From NCBI RefSeq assembly GCF_002915175.1, contig NZ_NXEJ01000012.1:1-64000 (forward strand): a DNA stretch of 64,000 nucleotides, read 5' to 3'. Below, in pieces: positions 16,801-25,070 of the stretch (within the stretch, counting starts at the first letter, position 1; every line of letters begins with the position of its first letter). Under the pieces are notes generated by a model. The model had not been told where the DNA came from. It searched no databases and was given only the letters and a program-made list of their open reading frames with translations. Origin of the DNA: Agrobacterium rosae. GTDB lineage: Bacteria; Pseudomonadota; Alphaproteobacteria; Rhizobiales; Rhizobiaceae. The translations under genes were made by a program, and so were the position numbers.

Positions 16801-18177
16801 ATGAAGATGCCAAAACGGAAACTATCCAGGGAAGAACTCTTCGCCCTCGTATGGGAGAAACCGACCAGCGAGATCGCCAAGGAACTTGGCCTTTCGGACG
16901 TGGCGATCGGTAAACTCTGCACCAAGCTGCAGGTCCCAAAGCCGCCTCGCGGTTATTGGGCCCGCATGCAAGCCGGGCAGCGACCACGCCGACCGGCCCT
17001 GGTTGCTTTCCGCGAGGAACTCGACACCAAGCGACGCGACGAGTTGCGTGCGAAAACAGCAGAATCGCTTTCGAAACTGCAGCGCCAGTTCCTCGAAATG
17101 GCGTTGTCGGATATGAACAATCGGGGCGCCGGTATCGCTTCACCGCCAGGGGCCAAACCGCTCGCCAATCTCGATCGCGATGTGGCAGCACAGATCCTGC
17201 TGCTCATTCAAGGCCGGGCACAGGCCTGGGTCGAAGACGGTCGCATCGCCACGCGATGGGGACCGTCTGTTCGCAACAGCGTTGCCAAACTCGTTGAGCG
17301 CCTATTGCCAATGGCGCGGCAGCAACTCGTGGTATTCGAGACCGAGAGCAAACGAACATCGTTCATGGCGGACGGGCCGGTGATCTTTGTCCGTCTGACA
17401 GTGCCGTTGCAGGAGCGGATTGCCGCCCTTTCGGCGATGGTCAGGGATCAAGAACTCCAGCATGTGGTGATGCCGCTGACGGCGGCAGATCACGCTTGGT
17501 CGACGCACCACCTCTATTCCCCGGAATCGCACTTGTTCCTGGATAGTTGGCTTTGTGTCTCGGCTCGCGAGATCTGGGTGGAATGGAACCGCAAGTCCTG
17601 GCGCGAGGAAGAGCCGCCCGAGCGGCATGCGACCAACAGGATCGGCCTGCGGGAGGTGATGCCGGTCGACTTCTTGTCCACTTCCAACAAGGTGCTCTCG
17701 CCGGTCGTTTCGAGGGTGGCAATCACGCCCTATGCGGACCGGCTTCGCGCCCTGCAAGAGGCGGAACGGGTCCACGAGATGATGAGCACCGCCGCTTACG
17801 CAATGCAGAGGGAGGTCCCGGGAGAAATCCTTTCGGTCGTAGATCGCCTGTGGTTTGGGGAAGAACGTCCCTTTCAAGCCGCGCGCGACGCGTTCCGCCA
17901 TGTCGAAACAGAACTGGAGCGATGGGATACCGAACTCGAAGCGGAACGATCAGCGCTTGCCCGGTCCATCCTTGGAATCGTGCCTGGAGACATCGTTACG
18001 TCCGAAAGCCGCGGGAAACTGTTGCGGCTGTCGGTTACGGGCGTAACGCTGTATTCCGGCGGCAGCAGCGTCAGCTTCATGGTGTCGGGAATTCGGTTTC
18101 GAAAGGACGGCACGCTGGGCAAGCTGCAGGAAACGCTGAATTTGTCGTTCACCGACGAGAAGCACGCTCGAAGATGA
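16801..18177 (+). CDS. HTH-containing protein of unknown function
   Basis: A 458-aa protein whose first ~55 residues form a helix-turn-helix (TSEIAKELGLSDVAIGKLCTK) followed by the conserved VPKPPRGYWARMQAG, a pattern I have seen at the N-terminus of uncharacterised bacterial proteins. The remainder has no recognised domain. It is helical near 75-105 and 330-420, and ends with a beta-rich tail. ATG codons at 16801 and 16807 both fit. Its 3' end is duplicated at 15378-15600, so the locus has undergone rearrangement. It converges on the RES toxin gene 75 bases away. Confidence 0.65.
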   Translation: MKMPKRKLSREELFALVWEKPTSEIAKELGLSDVAIGKLCTKLQVPKPPRGYWARMQAGQRPRRPALVAFREELDTKRRDELRAKTAESLSKLQRQFLEMALSDMNNRGAGIASPPGAKPLANLDRDVAAQILLLIQGRAQAWVEDGRIATRWGPSVRNSVAKLVERLLPMARQQLVVFETESKRTSFMADGPVIFVRLTVPLQERIAALSAMVRDQELQHVVMPLTAADHAWSTHHLYSPESHLFLDSWLCVSAREIWVEWNRKSWREEEPPERHATNRIGLREVMPVDFLSTSNKVLSPVVSRVAITPYADRLRALQEAERVHEMMSTAAYAMQREVPGEILSVVDRLWFGEERPFQAARDAFRHVETELERWDTELEAERSALARSILGIVPGDIVTSESRGKLLRLSVTGVTLYSGGSSVSFMVSGIRFRKDGTLGKLQETLNLSFTDEKHARR

Positions 18178-18284
18178 TGCCGTCAATGCCGGACGAACGC
18201 AGGCTCCTCAACCGAACCGGCTTGAACGAGCAGCACTCAAACCGACAATGTTTCAAGGGAAATCAACGAGACTCACACGCAGGT
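18061..18284 (+). repeat. Copy B of the 15378-15600 duplicate
   Basis: The intact member of the pair. It spans the last ~39 codons of the 458-aa HTH gene, the 75-base spacer and the last ~32 bases of the convergent RES gene. Confidence 0.85.
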
Positions 18285-18870
18285 CATTGATGACCGCGGC
18301 GAGCCCTGGTGCGCCGATCAGTGGCACAACCCGGGCCGGCGCCAGCTTGGGGACGGCACGCTCGAAGACAGCTATATTTGTGTGGCCGTTCAGGCGAGAT
18401 GGATAGATGATGCCGTCGGGAAGCGCCCGGTGCTCGTGGAAAGCCAGCGCCCAGGAGCGCGCCAGGCTCTGACGCGAGGATTTCGCAACGTCCGTCGGAA
18501 CTCCCATCCTGATGGCGTGATCGTCGCGCAGGTCAACAAGGCTGAGGTCTGAGATCGTCTCGACCTCAGCGTAGCACCGCGCATAGATCTCTTTTTCTTC
18601 AATCGGAAGATCGCCGACAAGACCGTCGCGGCGATCACGCAGGACCGCTTCGAGGAAGCAGACCTTGAGTGTTTCGCCCAGATAAAGAACGCCGAAGCGC
18701 TTCGTTGCATCACGTCGGCGCGGGTCGCTGAAACGGCTCGCCGTCTTTCCAAATCCCAGCGGGTCCGGAAAGGTGCTTGCGTAGATCCGGCCAAAGCGAC
18801 GCCCTGACGGAATCTTTTCGATATCGAGCGGCTGACGCTCGAAACCGGCTGGCGGCTTGATACCAGCCAT
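18253..18870 (-). CDS. RES-domain toxin
   Basis: A 205-aa RES-family protein. Characterised members (such as MbcT and the RES-Xre toxins) destroy cellular NAD+. The RES signature region is GRIYASTFPDPLGFGKTASR, FSDPRRRD and RFGVLYLGETLKVCFLEAVL, followed by the SLVDLRDD, SRQSLARSWALAFHE and GIIYPSRLNG segments. It starts on the base right after the stop of the upstream antitoxin gene (TAA then ATG), so the two are coupled. The order antitoxin first, toxin second is normal for this family. Confidence 0.9.
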   Translation of the reverse strand: MAGIKPPAGFERQPLDIEKIPSGRRFGRIYASTFPDPLGFGKTASRFSDPRRRDATKRFGVLYLGETLKVCFLEAVLRDRRDGLVGDLPIEEKEIYARCYAEVETISDLSLVDLRDDHAIRMGVPTDVAKSSRQSLARSWALAFHEHRALPDGIIYPSRLNGHTNIAVFERAVPKLAPARVVPLIGAPGLAAVINDLRVSLVDFP

Positions 18871-19533
18871 TTAGCGGAAGTCACCGCGGGTAATGCCCTC
18901 GGCTGCGGCGATCACGTCGCTATCCCGGCCCCGCTTCAGGCCGTCGAGCCCGGTGCGACCGTCAAGCGCACCGTGGGGCGAAACAAGAAAGCGGTAAACG
19001 GCCCAGGCACCCGCCAGGATCTCGTGCAATTTCGAAAGCGCCGCATAGGGCCGGCCGTCCTGATCAAGTTGCCAGGCTGGAAACCGGAACCCTCGCTTAG
19101 CGCCATCCAGGCCGAGCACCTGGCCGTTTTGACGCTTTGTATTGACCGTGACCCGCGAAACGCCAAGAAGGTCTGAAAAGGCGTCGGCGCTGAGCATATC
19201 GTCTTCGCTGAGTATCTCTGCAACACGGCGATGGCCGCGCTCTCGTGCGGAGGACAAGGCTGCCTTGAGTTCGTCGTCCGGTTCGCCAGCCTCTTCGACC
19301 GGATACGCACCGTCGCCAACCAGCGGGTCTTCCTCGACGATCGAAATTGTCTGCGCTCCGGCGCGCGGATCCACGACGACGCGGAAACTCACCTGATGGC
19401 CAGCCTTCTGGCTCAGTTGCACCGCCTTGGTATACTGGTTGAGCAACGCTTTTTCGAAATCGGCCTTGCGGGGCAGCTTCATCGATAGAGCGATATTGGG
19501 AGTTTCGCTTGCTGACGTTTTTGTGAGGGGCAT
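18871..19533 (-). CDS. Xre/MbcA-like antitoxin of the RES toxin
   Basis: A 220-aa partner of the RES toxin. A central helix-turn-helix (SADAFSDLLGVSRVTVNTKR) and a C-terminal DUF2384-like toxin-binding part (ILAGAWAVYRFLVSPHGALD, GRTGLDGLKRGR) are visible. An N-terminal extension of ~80 residues (SFRVVVDPRAGAQTISIVEE) is longer than in minimal Xre antitoxins. I start at ATG 19533, with AAAGG nine bases upstream, rather than at the TTG at 19542. As the DNA-binding member it should repress its own promoter just upstream. Confidence 0.85.
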   Translation of the reverse strand: MPLTKTSASETPNIALSMKLPRKADFEKALLNQYTKAVQLSQKAGHQVSFRVVVDPRAGAQTISIVEEDPLVGDGAYPVEEAGEPDDELKAALSSARERGHRRVAEILSEDDMLSADAFSDLLGVSRVTVNTKRQNGQVLGLDGAKRGFRFPAWQLDQDGRPYAALSKLHEILAGAWAVYRFLVSPHGALDGRTGLDGLKRGRDSDVIAAAEGITRGDFR

Positions 19534-20149
19534 AACAATCAACCTTTCGAAAATGAATTTAACCAGTTGCTATCATCTCGTCAAGTTCGTTAAGTTAGTA
19601 AAGGAAATTAGTTGTTCAACCTTGTGTGTTTCGCACAGAGCCTATCGCCTTGAACAGCCTCGGACAGGCGACCCTGCAATTAGAGGAGATCTATCGAGCT
19701 GAAATTCCTCACCAACGGACGTCGTTTGTCTCATCTGGCTGACAGGGCCGCAAGCGGTCCAGATGATGGTAGCAATGAGCGCAGATAGCCGCCAACAATA
19801 ACGTAGCAACGATGCTACCAGGTACGCCTTAATCAGATGGCAGTCGTGGCGCTAACCTGTGTTCACCCTAAAGATTGAAGTACACGTGTATCCAGCGCTC
19901 AATGACTTGGGTAGAGAGGTTTGCCTCAACAGGGCCACTTTAGCTTGCTTAGAATTCAGCTATACCTTCTTCTCTTGACGAAAATCCTACGTTGGCCAAC
20001 CGAAATGATCAAATAACTAAATTCTAGGCGCAAGCTTCCAGAAAACAATCTATGACTTGATTTTCTCTAGATAATCTTCAATATGCCATTTATAGATTGA
20101 TAATTGGTGCCTTTTCGTGCCAAGCCAAGCTCTCATGGAGGTCTGATTA
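19534..20149. other. Divergent promoter gap between xre-res and hipA
   Basis: About 600 bases with no gene. The part next to the antitoxin start (19580-19610) has TCAAGTTCGTTAAGTTAG with repeated TTAAG/AAGTT steps that may be operator. The part before hipA (19970-20110) is AT-rich with TCTAGATAATC. GGAGG at 20135-20139 serves the hipA ATG at 20150. No typical TATCC-N8-GGATA hip operator was found. Confidence 0.4.
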
Positions 20150-21322
20150 ATGCCACTCCGCACTGCCGACATTTTATTTAAGGAAGAGGTGGCCGGCACC
20201 CTTACGGAGACCGCAGCAGGAGGGACACGCTTTTCTTACAATGCCGACTGGCAAAAGGGTGATATCGCCTGCAGTCTGCCCTCGACAAAGCGCGAACACG
20301 ACTGGGCGGTGGGGCTGCATCCCTATTTCCAGCACCTTGGTCCTGAAGGCTGGTTGCGCGAAGAGCAAGCTCGCTCAGCGCACGTGGTCGAAGAAGACGA
20401 TCTCGGACTGCTCCTCCGCTACGGCGCAGACTGCATCGGAGCCGTCGGCGTTAGCCCACCTGAAGGGTCCGCAGATCTTCCTGAGATAACGGAGGCGACG
20501 GCCAGTCCCGGTCGCACGGTATCCGGCGTGCAAAAGAAGCTGCTCGTCACTAAGGATGCCAAGGGTGAGTTTGTTCCGGCAAAGGCTACAGGCTCGGCTG
20601 AATATATCGCTAAGTTCAATTCCGAGAAGATCACCAGTCTTGTGCGCAATGAAGCGCTTAGCCTTCGATGGACGGCGGCCGTCCTCGGCCCAAGCGAAGT
20701 GACTGCATTTCAGATGTCCTATATAGCAGCTATCGATGAGACCGGGCTTATCGTTACGCGTTTCGATAGAACGGCAAAGGGCGAGAAGCTCCGACTTGAA
20801 GATTGCGCGCAGATTCTCGTCAAACCCAAGGGGCAGGACTATGGCGGCAAATATGACGCCGCTTACGAGGATGTGGCCGAAATCATTCGCCAGCACTCAT
20901 CTCGCGCGCAGATCGATCTGTATCGATTTTTTAACCGTCTGGTCCTGTTCGCGCTCATCGGTAACTGCGACGGACATCTGAAGAATTTCTCGCTCCTGGA
21001 GACTGCGAGTGGCCTGCGTCTTTCCCCAGCCTATGACGTTGTGAATACCGCATTTTATGACGGATTCGACCAGACCTTGGCGCTATCGTTTGGCGGTGAG
21101 AGGGTTCAATTAGAAGATGCCGACCAGGGGCTTTTTCGTAACTTTGGCAAGGCGATCGGCTTACCTGAATCAGCCGTTAACCAGGCGTTCAAAAAGTTGA
21201 AGCGTCAGGTTGCGAAGGCCGCACCAATCATCCAGCCGCCCGATGCCGAGCCGCCGGATGGTTTCATGAACAGGTTCAAAGAGATTGTGGACAACGCATG
21301 TTTGAGAATACTGGAAGCATAG
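20150..21322 (+). CDS. hipA: HipA-family serine/threonine kinase toxin
   Basis: A 390-aa HipA-like kinase. E. coli HipA phosphorylates glutamyl-tRNA synthetase and drives persistence. The visible parts are an N-terminal Couple_hipA region, the ATP-loop motif SGVQKK (residues 125-130), the catalytic segment NCDGHLKN (residues 272-279, Asp274 in the place of the catalytic Asp) and the metal-binding AYDVVNT. A ribosome site GGAGG precedes the ATG by eight bases. The DNA-binding partner gene follows and overlaps by 25 bases. In the classical operon hipB comes first, so the order is reversed. Confidence 0.92.
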   Translation: MPLRTADILFKEEVAGTLTETAAGGTRFSYNADWQKGDIACSLPSTKREHDWAVGLHPYFQHLGPEGWLREEQARSAHVVEEDDLGLLLRYGADCIGAVGVSPPEGSADLPEITEATASPGRTVSGVQKKLLVTKDAKGEFVPAKATGSAEYIAKFNSEKITSLVRNEALSLRWTAAVLGPSEVTAFQMSYIAAIDETGLIVTRFDRTAKGEKLRLEDCAQILVKPKGQDYGGKYDAAYEDVAEIIRQHSSRAQIDLYRFFNRLVLFALIGNCDGHLKNFSLLETASGLRLSPAYDVVNTAFYDGFDQTLALSFGGERVQLEDADQGLFRNFGKAIGLPESAVNQAFKKLKRQVAKAAPIIQPPDAEPPDGFMNRFKEIVDNACLRILEA

Positions 21323-22329
21323 CGCCGCTCTCCTGGCAGCGCATCGTCGAGGAAGCTTTGCGTCGACGCAAGGCCGAGGGTCTCACCCAGAAGGACCACT
21401 TAGCGCTTGCGGGCGTAAGCTATCCGACGATGGCGGCCTTCGAACGTGGCGACACGACACTGACGCTGGCAAAAGCTCTCGACATCCTGCGGGTCATCGG
21501 TCTTGTCGACGAGCCTGCGGAGGGGGATGCTCAGTCGCGCTTTGTCCGTCAGGCGTCAGAGCGTTGGCGGCATCTGACCACACCCCTTCCAACGGACTCA
21601 CCTGCACGGTTCCCGAATGGCTTTTATCGGATTGACTATTGGCTCGAAGGTGACCTGAAAATCCCCGATCTGGGTGCCTTCGAACGCATTCTTGAAAAGG
21701 CAGTGGTCCGAAAAACAGGATGGCCGCCATTCTTCCTGCCAACGCGCGAAGAGTTTGGAGCCCGTGAGATCGACGGGGTCATCGAGTGCTGGCTTGCGCC
21801 GCAAAGCAACGATTTTGAACGCGGCTTCAGCGATCCTGCCCATTGCGATTTTTGGCGAGCCGCCCCGGCCGGCAACATGTTTTTGATCCGGGGTTATCAG
21901 GAAGACAGTAACGAGACGTTTCCAGCCGGGAGCATCCTCGACACGACGCTTCCCCTATGGCGCATGGGCGAAGTTCTGTTGCACGCGGAACGACTGGCAT
22001 CGTTGCTCAAACGGGAGCTAGACAGCGTCGTCACGATCCATTTTCGCGCGATGTACACAGGTCTAACCGGTCGGGTGCTTCGCTCATGGGCAAACCCCTT
22101 AAGTGAGATGCTCATTGAAGGCTACGCGGCACGAAGCGACGAGGCAGTACTGGAAACCTCTCTCTCGTCAGACGATGTCGAAGGCAGGTTAGCCGAAATT
22201 CTTCTGCCCTTGCTCGCGTCCCTCTTTGACAGGTTCGGCATAGCGGGGCTTTCACACGGCCGCGTTGATTCCGAGGTGCAGCGATTGCTCAACAGCCCTA
22301 CCAGGTGGGAGCGGCGGCCCCCAGCATAA
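21298..22329 (+). CDS. HipB-like HTH protein with long C-terminal domain
   Basis: A 343-aa protein overlapping the 3' end of hipA. Residues ~12-70 form an Xre/HipB helix-turn-helix (GLTQKDHLALAGVSYPTMAA, FERGDTTLTLAKALDILRVIG). The remaining ~270 residues (GFYRIDYWLEGDLKIPDLGA, FRAMYTGLTGRVLRSWA, LLASLFDRFGIAGLSHGRVD) form a separate domain I cannot name. Normal HipB is under 100 residues. It is likely the antitoxin and autoregulator, but the added domain suggests an extra sensing or effector role. Confidence 0.8.
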   Translation: MFENTGSIAPLSWQRIVEEALRRRKAEGLTQKDHLALAGVSYPTMAAFERGDTTLTLAKALDILRVIGLVDEPAEGDAQSRFVRQASERWRHLTTPLPTDSPARFPNGFYRIDYWLEGDLKIPDLGAFERILEKAVVRKTGWPPFFLPTREEFGAREIDGVIECWLAPQSNDFERGFSDPAHCDFWRAAPAGNMFLIRGYQEDSNETFPAGSILDTTLPLWRMGEVLLHAERLASLLKRELDSVVTIHFRAMYTGLTGRVLRSWANPLSEMLIEGYAARSDEAVLETSLSSDDVEGRLAEILLPLLASLFDRFGIAGLSHGRVDSEVQRLLNSPTRWERRPPA

Positions 22330-23068
22330 TCGGCGAGACCGCGCATCATAGCCACTGAGCGACCTCTTTCTTCGACCAAAGCTGGTATGAAATCAGCCCC
22401 GCAGGACAATATAATAGGATTCCGCGGCCCAATCGAGCGTTCTTTGCAGACTCATCGGCTGTTTTGAGGTCGGGAAAAAAGCCGAGCCCTAAAAAGTGGC
22501 GGGACGGAATGTATGTTTCAGTGAAATTGTTTGATGTCGTCAACGAGTAGATGAAGAGACATTGCGGCCTGTCATTTTTGGCTCTGACGCCTTCCACGTT
22601 TGCACCTGGCAGCTGATATCATTTGCCTGAGCGCGACCTCCGGCTCCTGCTGCTCGGCGATCGTTGCCATCTCGCGTTCGGCGGCTGCAGCAAAGAGGGG
22701 GTAGAGGTTCATCAAGCAAGGCCTAATAACGCATAGCGTGTCACGGCGCTCAAGCCTTAGGCTTGGGGAATAGGCGTCGGCCTGGGCGATTTGGACGAGT
22801 ACTTGCGTTGGCACACCGGAACGGCACCACATATGTCAACGGAGATGAAATTGCTGTTCATTCGTGCGGCCTAAGCGCAATCCCCTCGATCAGTTCCGGC
22901 AAGCGAGTTCAGTGCTCTGAACCCATGGCATTCAATAAACTACCTGTGATTGATTTAGTGTCTTGTATAATTCAGTTCCTTAAGCCATTAAATGCGGCCG
23001 TGGGGAAACATTCGGCACTTAGGCTCAAGTCTAGAAGTCGTTGGGGGTATATTGACTACACGATATCC
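22330..23068. other. Gap before IS256 element, doubtful small frames
   Basis: About 740 bases. Two minus-strand frames look mildly protein-like but are unassigned: 22346-22597 (containing RHFLGLGFFPDLKTADESA) and 22572-22712 (starting MNLYPLFAAAAEREMATIAE). They overlap, and neither has a recognised family. A short gene could be present, but I cannot choose between them. Confidence 0.3.
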
Positions 23069-24434
23069 GATCGTGTCCCGTGGCGTGGTGTAGCTCTCTG
23101 CCAGCCACGGCTTATTCCGGCTCGGCCGGAGAGAATATCAGCGGGCCACGGCAGGCAAGCTGATGAGGGGATCATCGCTTATTTGGACGATTGTTTCCAG
23201 CGTCATATAACGGGATCGCTGGACCGCCCATTCGTCATTCTGTTCGAGCAGCAGAGCGCCGACAAGACGGATGATGGCATCCTCGTTGGGAAAGATGCCG
23301 ATGACCTCGGTGCGTCGTTTGATCTCGCCGTTCAAACGCTCAATGGGATTGGCCGAGTGGAGCTTGGCCCAATGCTGCTTGGGAAAAGTCATGTAGGCCA
23401 GCACATCGTTCTCGGCATTGTCCATCAGATGAGCGAGTTTGGGGACCTTGGGCCTGATCTGATCGGCGACGCTGCGCCACTGGGTGCTGGCCGCTTCCGG
23501 CGTTTCCTGTGCGAACGCCGTGGCAATGAAAGCGGAGAAGACGCGCCCCCCACTCTTTCCCGCATGCGCCAAGGCATTGCGCATGAAGTGAACCCTGCAA
23601 CGCTGCCAGGTCGCATTCAGCACCTTGCTGACGGCCGTCTTGATGCTCTCGTGGGCATCCGAGACGACGAGCTTTACGCCTCTCAACCCTTGACGGGTCA
23701 GCTTGCGCAGGAATTCCGTCCAGATCGGCCCGGCCTCGGACGTGCCGATTTCCAGCCCCAGCACTTCCCGGCGTCCATCCGTTTTAGCACCGACGGCAAT
23801 GATGGCCGCCACGGATACGATGCGGCCATCATTGCCTTACTTTGAGGTAGGTGGCATCGATCCAGATGTACGGCCATTCGCCCTCGATGGGGCGATCGAG
23901 GAAGGCTTTGACCTTGATGTCGATCTCCTCGCAAAGCCGCGACACCTGGCTCTTCGAGATGCCAGACATGCCCATGGCCTTGACCAGATCATCGACAGAA
24001 CGTGTCGAGATGCCTTGGATGTAGGCTTCCTGGATGACGGCCGTCAGAGCTTTTTCGGCCATGCGACGCGGCTCAAGGAAGCTTGGGAAATAACTGCCGG
24101 TCCGTAGCTTTGGAATCCGCAGCTCCACGGTGCCTGCCCGCGTTTCCCAATCGCGGTCGCGATAGCCGTTGCGCTGGGCGAGACGAAGCGCAATCTTCTC
24201 GCCATAGCCCGCACCAGTCGTAGCGCCAACTTCCACGGCCATGAGCTTCTCGGCGGCAAAGCCGATCATCTCGCGCAGCAAATCGGCATCGGCGCTCTTC
24301 TCAACAAGCGAGCGCAGGTTCATCATATCGTTGGTCATCGGTGGTGTCCTTCAGGTTGGTCATAAGCAACCCGACCCTATCGGAAATCACCGATGGCTAT
24401 GAAACCAAGCTACACCACGCGCTGGGACACGATC
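23069..24434 (-). mobile_element. IS256-family insertion sequence
   Basis: An insertion sequence of about 1.37 kb. Imperfect terminal inverted repeats of roughly 26 bp are visible: GATCGTGTCCCGTGGCGTGG at 23069 and, on the opposite strand at 24434, GATCGTGTCCCAGCGCGTGG, each continuing into TGTAGCT. A single transposase gene fills the inside. I could not identify a convincing 8-9 bp target duplication at the edges, so the element may be old or one end rearranged. Confidence 0.85.
23138..24338 (-). pseudogene. IS256-family transposase, frameshifted
   Basis: A DDE transposase of the IS256/Mutator type. The first frame (24338-23829) reads [26 protein letters not shown] and [14 protein letters not shown], and ends [15 protein letters not shown] at a stop. 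The second (23812-23138) resumes VAAIIAVGAKTDGRREVLG with the family's VSDAHESIKTAV and CRVHFMRN. The break near 23833 is a one-base frame change between the first catalytic Asp (IDATYLK) and the rest. The acidic residues D, D and E are otherwise present. IS256 enzymes are not made by programmed frameshifting, so this copy is probably dead. Confidence 0.9.
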
Positions 24435-25070
24435 CGGATGAGAGAAACGGCGGGCGATCGAGCATGCTACTGCCCGATTTACCTATGAGTGGCGCAGCCG
24501 TCGGAAAAACACACGTTAAAAGATCGTAATGTGGCGGTCGAGAGCTCGGGGACTTGAGGTATTTTTCAGGCGGAAGAATACCGTGAGAACTTTTTCCTGC
24601 AGATGTATTTCAACGAACAAGTGCAGGACTGCGCGTGCTTTGATTTGCTACTTCATGCTCCGGCCGCCTAGCACAGCGAACGAAACCGTTCTCATTGAAA
24701 ATTCCTATGGGTTTTGCCAAGCATTTCCGATTGGACAAGATTGGCGCGTCGTCCAAGATGGCGATGGAAAGAATGGAGGCTTTCCGTGCTCGGCTTGGGA
24801 GGGTCGCACATCATCTTTTTTAGATTGCTATTGAACAGCTGGTGGATCGTGGCCTGTCTGCATTGCGAGGCCGACATTCGTTCATTCGGCCCGCGATTGT
24901 ATAGGAGCGCTGTTGTCGATGACACCTGCCCCTTGTCGGCCTGAATCCAGATAACTGCGAGACGGCACGAGTAAGCTGGTCGTTTCACCTCATCTTACAC
25001 GTTCAGGACAGCAAATTTTCGGCGCCTGATGTTGACCAATAACTACTGATCACTGGAACGGGAGGATACT
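24435..25070. other. Intergenic, no supported gene
   Basis: About 640 bases between the IS256 element and the carboxylesterase gene. A 35-codon open segment from about 24710 (MGFAKHFRLDKIGASSKM) looks protein-like but ends in a stop and has no known family, so it may be a relic. GGGAGG 7 bases before 25071 is the esterase ribosome binding site. Confidence 0.4.

Noticed and set aside
22763..23845. A 360-codon plus-strand open frame across the IS256 element
   Set aside because: It lies antisense to the recognisable transposase and has no domain of its own; open antisense frames are common in GC-rich genes.
23829..24338. Programmed frameshifting in the transposase
   Set aside because: IS256-family transposases are made from one frame, and no slippery A-run with a stimulatory structure was seen at the break; a mutation is simpler.
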